NCBI RefSeq assembly: GCF_964275005.1
Contig: NC_092700.1
Span: 22,863,674-22,927,673 of the forward strand
Origin: Diadema setosum
Lineage: Eukaryota > Echinodermata > Echinoidea > Diadematoida > Diadematidae
Length of the DNA stretch: 64,000 bases
Reading direction: 5' to 3'
The position numbers and the translations under genes are program-made. The notes beneath the pieces are model-generated. The model had not been told where the DNA came from. It saw only the letters and a list, made by a program, of their open reading frames with translations, and searched no databases. Shown here piece after piece: positions 11,932-25,456 of the stretch. Every line of letters starts with the position of its first letter. Positions within the stretch are counted from its first letter, which is position 1.

Positions 11932-14150
11932 ATGATCCCTACAACGAATGTCTTGATCCGTGCGGTTGGTCTTCTGACTGTCTGCCTGATTACATCCCGT
12001 ACCGCCATGGCGCAGAACAATCCGGAATGGAAGCGACTGGAGCAGTTGAAGAGAATGAACACATTAAGCGGTAAATCATTATCATTTTGCTATTTCACTT
12101 CTATAGAGGAATGTTTCTATTGCTTGATGTTGTTTTTCGGTCCAAATGACGGTTACTTATTCATACCTGCTTATAGGCCTAAATAAAGTCGAAGTCTGTT
12201 GACAATATTAGAAAAAAAAAATCCTGCGCTTTCAACAGGCAATAGAGAACTCGATGAATTCAATAAAATGGTAGTATGGAATCAATTATATTAAACAGTG
12301 TCAGTAAACTGTCAGAAACTGTCAGGGATATTTCCCTTCATATGTTTTTGTCTTCAGAGATCGTAGTGACGTCTTGTCGTCATGGTTACAGCGTCAGACT
12401 ATTATACTTGAGCTTATTTTTGTTTTGTTTTTGTTTTTGTTTTCAGATAACGACCTTTTTGATGCGTTGAAACGGTCTGTCACTGAGCAGGGTCTTAATT
12501 TTGAAGAAACGATGGAGTTGCTTTCAGATAAGAGAAAACATCTGAAGGTACTATATAGGTATAATTCCTGCAATGAACATCAAATTGTACTTTTGCATAT
12601 TGATAGGTTTATCGTAGTACCGCTTGTTGTAAATCCCCTTTGGTTCAGCGCTCATATAATAATTATCATACATGTAATATTGTACAATATTATACTTACA
12701 CACATCTCCACCAACACACTTTAGTAATGGTAGTGCTGGAAAATAAATTGGGCAATATAACAACTTGAAATTATCATGACATATTTTCATCGACAGCATT
12801 TAAGAGCTCATAATTTATGCATATATTATCTTAATTCTCTGTTTTCTATCAGTGTATACTTTTCTTTGCTTGCACTGTGTTTACACAAGCCGTTATTAAT
12901 AGATCATTAAATGATTCTGTATTATACTATAAAAAAAAAACAACAAACATTTCTTTATTGCGTATCACATGAATAATACCCAAATCTCTGTTTCAGTTTC
13001 AATTGGACGAGGTAGTAAAATTAAAAAGGAACGCCAGGATAAAAGAGGCGCCATCGGGCAAACGATTCTACGTCTTCGCAGACGGCATCGTCTCCCAAGG
13101 CTGTCTCGACGACGTCGAGCAATTCAACACCGACCTGGCTTCACGGGCTCGCTACGCTATACTCAGTAAGTTGATTCCCAGATGGTATATAATCATGTAT
13201 AATTAAGCTTGTCCTTGTGTATGTTTGCTTAAACATTTATACTACTTTAGAGTGGGCTTAATATCCTTGTATTATTGTACCAGACGGAATGGAATGATGT
13301 CTGTTTTATATTGCAAAATATGATATCTTTTTGGCGCCATCCTAGGTCCAAGTCATTAGGTTAAAACAGAAAATGTCCCAAGCTTTCAGGACTCTGCTTT
13401 TATTTTCCACGATGTTCTTTATACAGCATCGTGGATGAATGCTATTATAAACTGTGGAAATCTGCTGTTGATTATGCAGACTCCTTAAAACATTAAGTTC
13501 TTGTCAATTTTGCTTGGATGCTGATCAATTGAACAATACAATAATGTTTATGAGAGATGCCAGGGCTGCCGAAGATTGTTTCCGCGTCGAGAAATCCATG
13601 TAGCGGAGGACTGTGGTAGAAACCATGCAGCAAAGATTCTAAAACAAGACCGGCAAAAATTTTGAATCATTCTAGAAAACTAACAAACAGGATGCGAGTA
13701 TAGGATATGAGTAAGGTTCATTCCATAACATTGCAGTGCTTCTTCTTTTTGTATTTGGAGGTTTGTGTTTTTCTTGTATATTTGTATTGTTTTATGATTA
13801 TCTAAAACTCCATAACGTCATTCCAAAACATGAACTCTTCTCTTACGTGATTACGTCACAGTGGAGCACTCCTACGGAGAACCACAATTGGATGTCATAC
13901 TAGACACGTGGCTACAAAAGTTTCCAGGAAACATCTGGCTCTGTGAGATGGTCAAGAAGAACGGGACTCAGCTCTGGTATGCGCCCTTCGACGGGAAGTA
14001 CTGCTATCGGAGAACGCGCTTCAAATTATTCCAGGAGGTGCAAATCGCAGGAAAATTCTTTCACAATAACCTTATTTATCTGTCTATCTATTTATCTATC
14101 CATATCAATCTATCTATCTCTTTCTATCTATCCATCTACCTATCTATCTT

Positions 14151-14195
<45 letters not shown>

Positions 14196-14214
14196 ATATC
14201 TTTCTATCTATCTG

Positions 14215-14270
<56 letters not shown>

Positions 14271-14732
14271 TTGCCTGTACTTTATCCATCTATCTCTATC
14301 TATCTAAGCTATATCTATCTTTCTCTACCCGGTATTATACTAATCTATAGTTCTGTATCTATGATTATAATCAGTATTCCTCTAGATTTCTCATCCTTTT
14401 TCTTCGTTTCTTCATAGAATTTTATAAATTCCACAGTTGTCAATATAGGAGAACAAGAAACTAACGAGCAAACAAAGAAATGACAAAGATAACGATACAT
14501 CTAGTTAGTAGTATCAATTATATCGTACTATAGCTCCCTCCTCGTTTTGCTCCTCGAATGACCACTTTGTCATGTCACGTGTTGTTCAATCTCTTGTTTG
14601 CTGTTGGCATAGATGCCGGACTACATCGGGTACGGGACCTGCTGGCCCGGGACGTGCACTCAAGAGGAAATTCAGATCCTCTTTCAGTCAAGTAAGAAAC
14701 TCGAATTCTTTTCAAGATTAAGATTAAGAATT

Positions 14733-14765
<33 letters not shown>

Positions 14766-14953
14766 AACAACAACAACAACAAAAACAATGAACAAGTGGG
14801 GGAGGAGAAGTTATCAGCAGCGATGGTCTCAAGACTGGAATGTGGTCTTTCGTAAAACATTTTTGGTTGGTGATATTAGAAGGATTCTCCGAAACCATAT
14901 CGTCGGCGTGATTCCATTGAATAGGTTGTACCGGATACAGACAAGACCATACT

Positions 14954-14984
<31 letters not shown>

Positions 14985-15864
14985 CTGTTGCAGATGTTGT
15001 TGATGTCAATATTATTTTTGTTTTTTAATCAGTTCTACTATTATCATCATTATGCTGTAACCATCGTTGCTATGATCATCATCATCTATACACTATAGCA
15101 GTCATGTCAGTAGCTGAAAAAAAAAGTAGTCGTGATGTGATTAAAATACGTTCTAATTTGAGCACCAAATCAACGGAACAGTATAAGTATTCTTCATTGT
15201 GTTGTAGTTTAGTCATCTATTCAGAGCAATATAATACTATACTGATGTTAAACGTCATCTGTAAGAATGAGTAATAGGTGTGAACTATAAACTGAGACAA
15301 GAGAAAGTAAAATGCATGTGGGTAACTCTTTAGCCCTTTATGCGCTAGGGCACTTAGCTGTAGTTTGGTCATGCTTTTACATTTTACATTCGTCTCCGTA
15401 GCAGGTTCGTATATAAGTTAGCCAGCCCACTTGGTTACAGTAATGAACATCGACAGTTCTATACAGGAAGACAATAGCAGTGGTACAACAATGATTGCGA
15501 ATAATATTTCATAATCTCTTTTCATCGTCACTTATAGTTTCCAGAATAGAATATGCCTATCCATCACCAAAGGAGCACTCCAGTAGAATTGCAAATGGGC
15601 TTAAAAGCAAATTAACGGTTAACAATGATCAAATTATGCACACCTCCCCGCAGGTAGGTTTGCTGCCAGGAGAAACGAGACTGTTGAAATTGACTGTATA
15701 GAACCTCTGCCGTGGAGATCGGCCGATATTGCCTTCACGTATGTGCCTTCAGTATTTCTTGTATTCGGTTACCATGCCGTATTCAATTTTATATTCATAT
15801 CTATACCAACAGCTGACCAATATCTATATCTATATCTATAACATTATCTATATATCTATATCTA

Positions 15865-15925
<61 letters not shown>

Positions 15926-16082
15926 CATTTTCTATATATCTATATCTATATCTATATATCTATATCTATATTTAGGTCCTATTATAAATCTTAATCGTAG
16001 TGATGTTTTCTTATTTAACATCCATGGAATTGATTGTCTTTTCAGTGTTTTGTTGTTTTCTAAAGGGCTATAGATAACCAGT

Positions 16083-16122
<40 letters not shown>

Positions 16123-17356
16123 AATCATACGTTCGCATGGCCATGGTAAAATCATGACAATCTACAAAATACAATAAGATTGCAACGGATATACCCAAGG
16201 TGGAAAAGACAAGCAGTTGCGTCAGAGTGGAAAATTAAATTTGAAAAGGACAGGTGGTACAGGAAAATGAGAATGGACAGATAAAGGAGCGAAAAATATC
16301 GTGAATATCAATATAATGAGAGATATCCTGTATCTATGAAACTCCATCTATCCTTCGACCTTTTTATTACACGAACTTGTTTATCAGTTAATGTTTAAAT
16401 AGGAACATCCAACTAGCTCTTTAGCTATTACTCTGGAATCGTTTCAACAGAACACTTGTAGCTTTCCTTGCCCTACTGGTGGTCATGGGAACCTTGTACG
16501 AGACATTCGTGCGAGATCTCGTCATGAAGAAGGTGGAAGAAGCCAATCACGAGGAATCTCGAGCCACGGTAGCCACCAACCACGAACTCGGTCTCGAACT
16601 CGGTCCTCCCTCCGTCGTCATTCCCAGCAAAGTGTCAAAGGCAGTCGGCAATGACCTGAACATCGACGACGATTTGGAGCAAGATCGCGATTCCGCCCTG
16701 ACGACATCCTCGGCCGATGAGGTAGTTGAAGACAAAGGAGATGATGACGCCAAGGACTTCGAGAATGGAATGGTCAACGAGGGATTCGAGGGTAGCTTCG
16801 AGAAGGCGACCGTGGACGCGGGAGCAAAGGCTATGAGCTTTCAAGAATTTGGCAATGAGCAGCCTGGAGTTACCTGGAGTAGAAATAGGATTCGGTATCA
16901 TGGTAACTCTGCTTGGATATTCAAATTCATGAAATTCTTCAGTCGAGATGTTTTCATTGCAACTGATTGACAAATTACCCTACATCGACGTAAATATTAC
17001 TTATTGTACGTCGATGTAGGCCAATTTGTAAATCAGTTGTTATGCTGGGATATATTCTTCTTAAAATTGTAGATATTTGCATTGTTGGCATAGACTTATT
17101 ATAAGATTACAAATTGTAACAGTACAACAATTGCCATCAAGGCATTGGATGCAACTTGAGTCATCAAATGATATTTTCTGTCAATTTTGGTTCTGCAATA
17201 GAAAAGAAAAGAAAAGAATGAACGAGCCTTCTGTTTTCAGTTGAATTTTTTTTTTTTTTGTGTACCTCTTTTCAATTTGCAGTTACGAAACTAGATTTTA
17301 ATGCTGGTAAAAAAACAAAACAAAACATAACACACACACATATGTTATTTTGTCGT

Positions 17357-17396
<40 letters not shown>

Positions 17397-18341
17397 AAAC
17401 AAACGACAAAAACAACAACAACAACAACAACAAAAAACGTGGTGATTTGAAGTTCTTTTCTGTTCAGGGAATTCAAGACAGTTTAGATGTAATTCAAATG
17501 TCAAAACTTGATTTAACTAGTTGGTACTGAAGGAAACGCAGATTGTGTAACGTAACCGTGCCAAAGTTGATTGACACACCACACTAACAAACGCCAAATA
17601 CTATAAGCCTCAAGATAGACCGCCAAAAAGTCTTGAATTAGAATGAGAGAGATATAAATTATATAGATCATATGCTAATGAAGATTGCATCCCGTTAATT
17701 GGCTTCACAGAGCTCCTAGATGGCGTCTTGATCTCCTTTTCGATGGTCACCAACTGTAAGAAGATATTTAGCGCCAAGAAGACCAAGAACACCATGGCGT
17801 CGTTGAATGGAATTCGTGTTCTCAGCATGTTCTGGGTCATCCTCGGTCACACTATAGTATTCTATCAAGGCAGGATAAGTAAGTATAGTATACAATTTCC
17901 CTTTTGAAGATGAAAAAGTTAGAATATATGCATCCTATGTGTATGATGTGTGTGTATGTGTGAGTATGTGTGTGTGTGTGTGTTAATCTTTATTGTAAAT
18001 CTTTTTTGTAAATAATCTTTATTGTAAATATTGATTATTTATATTTCCATAAGGCCTTTGAGCATTCAATTTTCTCTGCTCATTTCAAAATAGACTTCAA
18101 CAAAAGCTTAACGTCAATGTTGTTAGAAAATGATGATGAAGTATAATATTGTGTATGCATTAATTGCATCACTGTACTTGTACATTTTTTTATTGAAATG
18201 AAAAGGAATGAACGAAATGAAACCAAACATCGTCTTAGAATGCAATGCTTTCATTAAATTGAATACCCGGTTTGAGCATATTGTAGATAGGTATTGTTCG
18301 ACTTATTTTCATCACTATCATTAATGATTGTGTTGTAATCG

Positions 18342-18384
<43 letters not shown>

Positions 18385-21300
18385 CGTCGTCATCATCATC
18401 ATCGTCGTCGTCATAATCATCATCATTGTTGTCGTATTATCGTCATCATCATTGTTATCATTATTATCATCGTTCTTATTGATTTACTTTTTCCTTTTCC
18501 TTCTGGACATCATTGTTGCGTTAATAATATTTCTTACATATTAATAGTGAATCCGAGGCAAACGGTGGAGCTGGTGCTGAATTACAGTTTCTGGGCCATT
18601 ACCAAGGCAGACGTGTCTGTCGACACGTTTTTTCTTCTCAGGTAAGGGAAACTAAGCGATTACTTTTCTAAGTTCTGTCATCATCTGTCAATGCTGACAT
18701 TCATTAAAGATGTAAAATTAGAAAATCAACATTTTGGAAAATCTTTAGAATCTTGAAGAGTGACCAAAAAATAAATCTTAAAAGAATTATATGATATCAT
18801 ATCTTTATCATGTTTCTTGGTATTGCCTTTGAATTTTCAGTCGCGACATTTAATTAACAAATCAGTGACAGATGAAGTAAAGAAGTCATCGCCTCAGAGC
18901 TGGTCCAAGAGTCTGCATTAATTAAAGTTATCACTAAATCTATATACTTCAACATGGCGCTGGACTTCTTGTGTGGCACGTACTTAGAAGTATTTTCATA
19001 CCACCTATTATTAGTGTTATTAAATCAATTTCTGATCAGAATGATATTTTAGACGACCTACTACCGCCACTCCCCTCATGACTGCACTTGTTTTTGTTTA
19101 TATTTTTCTGTTTCTGTATAATGTCAACAGTGGGCTTCTTGTCACCCATGTGACTCTTCAGGCCCTGAGCGCTCAGAAGCTCCGGACCGCCCGCGAATGG
19201 GCGTTGTTCTATTTTCATCGGTGGTGGCGCCTGACGCCAGTGTTGATGGTGGCCATCGGTTTGAACGTTCTGGTGGTTCCCCATGCCGGACATTCGGTGT
19301 GGACGGACAGAGTGAATGAGATGGTCAGGTCGTCGTGTCGTCAGCGTTGGTGGACACACCCACTTTACATCAATAATCTGTACCCGTGGCCAAACGTGTT
19401 GGAAACTATGGTGAGATTGTTTTTTGTTTGTTTGTTTTTGTTGTTGCTGTTGTTTTTATCAAATGGATTCAACAAACACTGTCTACTAACCCGAATCGCT
19501 ATTAATGACATTAGTAAAAAAAGAAAAAAAAAAGAAATGATATAATAAAAGATAAAGTAGCAAGAGAAGCGTTGCATATATACCCCCGTATCTTTAGAAT
19601 GTTTCGACGTCTGATATTGCAACATGATAGATCAAACAGACAGCCACAACTGCATTTATTTTGTGTCTGGATTTTGGAATTGAAGTCCTTGATGTTTGTC
19701 ACTTATAACAAACGATACCAGTTCGTAATCATAATTATCAGTGGTAATATAAGGACTAGTATATCGTAAGTTTTGACAAATTTCCTTCTCGAAAGTCGAC
19801 AATCTTTAGCTTATAAACGTGAGCTTTCCTCAAACTCTGTAATACAAATTCATCATACTCTCATTATGCATGATGAGATATGTTCTCTAAGAACTTGAAT
19901 TTGCGATACAATATTGTAAACTGTCGTTATTTCTTCCAAATTGTGGTCAACCAGTGTTTCAATTCTTCAAAGTATCACTCATTTTCGATCAAATTCGCAG
20001 TGCTTCGGCTTGTCATGGTACCTGGCTAATGATATGCAGTTCTACATCATCAGTCCAGTCGTCATAGTCCTTCTTCACAAGTATGAATTATGCACACCTT
20101 TAAACATTTAAATGTTACGGAATTTTCTCTTATGACGTTATAACAAACAGTATTGTCTTGTGACAGTTTGTCCTTCAACTAAATGTATCATAGAAAAAAT
20201 ATCAGTCAAAACTGTTATACAGCCAATTCCTCGTAAAGCTCTTTACTATTCTAGAATAATTTGTTATGATTTTTATCTTTAAACTTTGTTACTTTCCGCT
20301 TCAGCTATAACATAATCATAACAACCTCTGAGAAGGCCCAACAAAAGCAAACAACTAAATGTACAAACAAACTCAGGAAAGGGAAAGAAAAAGAGAGAAC
20401 AAAAAAGTTTAGTCATGTGTCATAGGTATGAAACCCTAGCTTTGTAACTAGCATTCAAACACCTATAAAATCGATCAATTCATGTATTGTTTTCGAATCC
20501 AGTTAAGTCAATCGACGTTCACCTGTGCTGTTCGCATGCAGTATCAAAGTCAGTCCATCCGTCTAGCGCATGCAGGGAAAATTGATTTGGGTATTCAATA
20601 CTCGACCAGTCATATCACAAAAATGATGCGTAAAACATAAATTCCTCAATTTATTATTTTTTTCAATGCCTTTGACCAACATCACTCGTCGCATGAGCTG
20701 CATTCGATTCCGTCAAGTTTACGAAGGACGTACTGCGAAGTTAGAGATCTGTATCACCAATTTGAAGGGTCGGCTTTGCTTATCATTCGGTTGACAGTTG
20801 GTTCCAGTATTTACATAATATTATATCATTCAGTTCTATAGTTTGAACATTGCTCGTGTCAGAGATAGTTTCTATTCTCTGCAACACACAATGATTGATC
20901 TCATGAATTTGATAACGATAATGTTTACTTTTTTTCTCTTCACAGAAAAGGCGTAGCGGGCATGAGTGTGATCGTCACACTTATGCTCGTGTCGTTGGGG
21001 GCGGTGTTCGGCATCAGCTGGTACTGGGGTCTAGCCATCAGTGGGGCGGGGTATGTATAAACTTTCTCCCAACATTTCCCCTTTACTGCGCATCTTTCTG
21101 ACAAAGTAGCATTATAAATCTAAATTTGTCTGATCTTTGATATATTTCATCTACTTGAGTAAGGAGAAAACTTAAAAAGAATGCAGAGAATGGTTGCTTA
21201 GCAATGGAGGCAGGCTCGAACCTTCAGATTCTTTGACACTTTTCTTCGTTTCCTTACTGACATCTGTCATCTCCATCGAACTAGAGATAAGAAAGACCTG

Positions 21301-21926
21301 GGAGCTAAATTCTTTGGGAAGAGATATGAATAACGCTCAAGCAAAGCACTGCATATACATGATGCGTAAAGTTGCATGTCCAAGTAGGTAGACGAACGCA
21401 AATGTCTATCACGATACATGATTATAATTTACGATTATGATTACAACCGAGTCTTCTTATAAATCAGCACTGCCCATAGTGGATGCATTGAAACAAATTT
21501 TTTCAAACACACGAGTGTTTGTAGTATGCAAGGGGAGCCTCACACCAAGACGTGGAAACGAACATTTAAAAAAAGAAGACATTTATAGGATACACGACAG
21601 ATTATTTTGGATGATGTAAACCAACTCATGGCCGGCGGAGGCCCCACACTTTTTGTGCACCATCGACAAAGGAATACATAAGGTGTCATGACTTTGGGCC
21701 CCACACTGTTTTTTTAACCCGGAAGTACGTAAGTGGCACTAAATAGAAATAGATAGAGATCTTGAAGTGTGAGCGCGGTAAGGTTATGTTTTTCTACTGA
21801 AGATCTTTTCAGCTGAAAAACCCCGGAAATGGAAGGGGAGATGAGGTCCTTTTTTTTTTTTTTTTTTTTTTTTTTGCTTGTCAGCTAAAGAAACCCGGAA
21901 ATGGAAGGGGACAGATGAGCTGAGGA

Positions 21927-21972
<46 letters not shown>

Positions 21973-24900
21973 TTTGTTTGCTTGTTAGTTCATGAAGTGG
22001 GCACCCACACTTTTGAAAACGCACCTCCGGCCTGGCAACTTACTGCATTTCGATTTTGAAATGTCCAGAAAAGGTTTCCTTTTCTTTCCCTCTGCTCCAC
22101 TTGAGCCAGAGATCCTCACTAAAGGAAGCCTATACAATTTCATCACTCCAAAAATATACCTGCGTTGCGGCCTCAAAATGGCACTTTGAATCTGTAGGTA
22201 GTCATACTCTGCCTTTTAATGAGATGGAATTCCTGAAAGAATAATTATTATCTTTTTGGATACAAACTAGCTTATTCCTTATAATATTTAGGCCTAGGAT
22301 GATTTTTCCCAATCTATTTCCAGTTTCGTTTTAAAAAAATAAAACGATTGGAATCGAAGTAGTCCATTCTAGTTGTACCTTAATACTAAAAACTTTCATC
22401 GGTTGGGGATGACAGTAAATTTAAAAGTTTTAACTTCTACCAGCCTTTAATTGTAGTGGGCAAGCTTTCGTCCTACTCCTGAGGACTTTCTCAAGCCTTA
22501 TGCAGTCTAGTGTTGTCTTGCTGCCGTTGCTTGTCTTTGTTGATCACTGGACCATAGATGGGTGAGAGGGTATAGCCAGAGTCTCTATTGAGAGCTGGAT
22601 TAATCCTGATGATCCAAAGCGATTCCTTTATTTTTCTTTTCAACCAGTTGCTTTCGAAGTCAATGATAAGAGCCTCATCCCATTCAATGTTATGTCACTG
22701 CATAAGGCTTGAAAAAGTCCTTAGGAGTAGGACAGTACGAAAGCTTGCCCACTGCAATTAAAGGTTGGTCATATGTTAGTAGAAGCTAAAACTTTTAATT
22801 TAGTTGTACCTTGTAGCTACCTATTCATTCTTACGTGACACACTATCATATTTCAGTTCAATTCAATTCAATTTTTTATTTCATGTTTCGACAAGAACAT
22901 ATAGACATATTTTTTTTTTACTAATCATTTTTTTTTTCGTAATTATTTCTGTTGATCATTTCAGACCTTGGTATAACGAGAGAGTGCCGGATCCACCCAA
23001 TGCAGATCTAACGTACGCCAAACCGTACACCCGTATCCAACCGTACTTGGTTGGCATGGCGCTCGGGTACATCATCTTCAAAATAAAGGGAAAGAAACTC
23101 AAACTGAACTGGGTACGTATATGGATATCACAATGGCTGTCGTGTGTTCCATCAATCATTGTTTTGCACCATAACTCATTTATCATGATAATTCCATTCA
23201 CTGTTATTCAAATGCGCCTACTCCTCCGAAAGCGATGTATAACAAGAAATTTGCGATCGTTTACCGCGCCTTGTGCGTTTGATACTATTAATCATGACAT
23301 TACCAAGCTCCTCGCTTCTAGCAACCTCTCCCCCTCATTTCGAAATTTGAAAAAAAGAAAAGATTTTAGCTCCTCAAATTTCAATTTCTATAAGGCACAA
23401 GTTTGAAATGAATGAAGAAAGTGTTAATTTGCGGAATGGAAGAGACTTGTCACTTGTTTATACACATCTACTGAAGACATGAAATACACGCGTGTTTATA
23501 TACAGGGAAAAGAAACTGAGCGTCATCTGTGGTGCTTTGCTAGTATGGATTCTGTGACTAGTTTGCGCTCAATATCTTTTTGAATCATGTTGTATTCTTA
23601 AGGCGAGCAATGTAGATGTTGTTCACTTTGGTGCAGACAATGATTCTCAACAAACCAAATCGTGGCTAGGAAAAGGACATGTTCATCGACAACACTCCTC
23701 ACCAAGTGCCAAACATGGCCAATGGTGTGCAAGAGACAGATGGGCTAACTGCTCTTTTATTCCTCCTGTAAGGGGTTGATGCTGTTTGGATGGTGCGTTG
23801 CCTTGACAACGCTCTACTCCGTGGTGTACGGCCAAGCCTGGGTGCCATCGGATGAGGTCTCCCAACCGGTGGCTGTCTTTTATCTCACCGTCCATCGGAT
23901 GGCGTGGGGCATCGGTGTTGCGTGGATCATATTCGCTTGTCAGACGGGATACGGAGGTAAAAACTCACTCGCAATCTTCAATCAGCGCATCTTCGTCTCA
24001 CTATATAGCATTCCTGCGCCCGGGAAGGGGGGGGGGGGGGGGGGGATCAGAAAGAAAAGAGGGTCCTAGATCATTAAAGGACAAGTTCACCTTCAGAAAC
24101 ATAAGGATTGAGAGAATGCAGCAATATTAGTAGAAAACATCACTGAAAGTTTGAGGAAAATAATTGGACTATCGATGCAAAAGTTATGAAATTTTAAAAT
24201 TTTTGTGTTGGAAACGCTGGATGAGGAGACTACTAAGGCTCGTGATGTCATATGAGTACAACAGTATGAAGAAAATGTAAAGAAAATTCAACATGTTTTC
24301 ACTTTTTAGCACAATAAAAGAGCACTTCACTTGCCTCTTTCTAAAGGCAATGGGAATAATATTACCCATATCGTAAGTAACGAGTCAAGGGAATGTGTAC
24401 TGTTTTCAAAAGATGAAATTTTGTGATATTCTCTTTACATTTTCCTTGATATTGTTGTACGCATGTGACATCATACACTGCAGTTGTCTTCTAATCCAGC
24501 GGTGACTGCACAAAAACTTCAAAAATTCATAACTTTTGAACGGATTGTCCGATTTTCCTCAAACTTTCAATGATGTGTTCTACTAATATTGCTACATTCT
24601 CTCAATCCTTAAGTCAATGAAGGTGAACTTGTCCTTTAAGCTATGGGCCTGGATTGAATTCTCTGGCGAATGTATTGTGCTCCGTGAAACATGAAAAATG
24701 ACCCTCTAATCAAAGGTAGGCCATAAGTATTATACGAACAGCTTCATCATGTCTCCTCAATAACAGGTTATATGATTTACCACCACCTTCATCTGCTTTT
24801 AATCTTACCTTTCTGGCAGAATTCTTCTCCTTCTTTTTTTTTTTTCCAGGACCAATTGCTGTTCTCCTGGAGTGGCGTTTCTGGATCCCAATGGCTCGAC

Positions 24901-25382
24901 TGACGTACTGCACGTATCTCATTCACTCCACACCCATGTTCACCAAGATTCTGTCTGATCAGGTTCCCTTCCACATGACCGTCTTAACTATCGTAAGTAT
25001 TTTGCAATCTCCCATATTATATACAGGGAGAGATAGATAGATCGACAGATAGATTTATAGCTAGGTATATGTTTGTTTGTTCATTTTTTCCACCTGAGAA
25101 GATGGCTGGATAGCCCATATTCACCACTTCACCGGGTTAAACACCCTTCTCTTTGCGATGAATAAATGAAGTGGGATCTTTAACGTGCACGAGTTGTGAC
25201 TCTCTCACACACACGGGACCTCTATTTTATGGTCTATCCGAGGGACAGAGTATTTTGCCTCTTGCTAGAGGGGACGGTATTATTACACACTTTAACATTG
25301 CTCAGTGAGACTCGGGTATCGAACCCGGGTCACTTGGGTCGAAGGCAAACGCGCTACTGAGCCAACTCACCGCCCTTCATAT

Positions 25383-25456
<74 letters not shown>

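Noticed and set aside
15538-15653. Longer exon 6 of the NRF-6-like gene, beginning at the AG before 15538
   Set aside because: It joins in phase but runs into a stop before the NETVEIDC segment, and rescuing it would need a 17-base intron. The acceptor at 15653 keeps phase and reads through to the next exon.
16547-16973. Antisense open frames over exon 7
   Set aside because: They are shadows of the acidic coding exon on the plus strand.
25300-25376. tRNA gene on the minus strand
   Set aside because: A and B boxes are present but a cloverleaf is not maintained, and the sequence continues into a SINE body.
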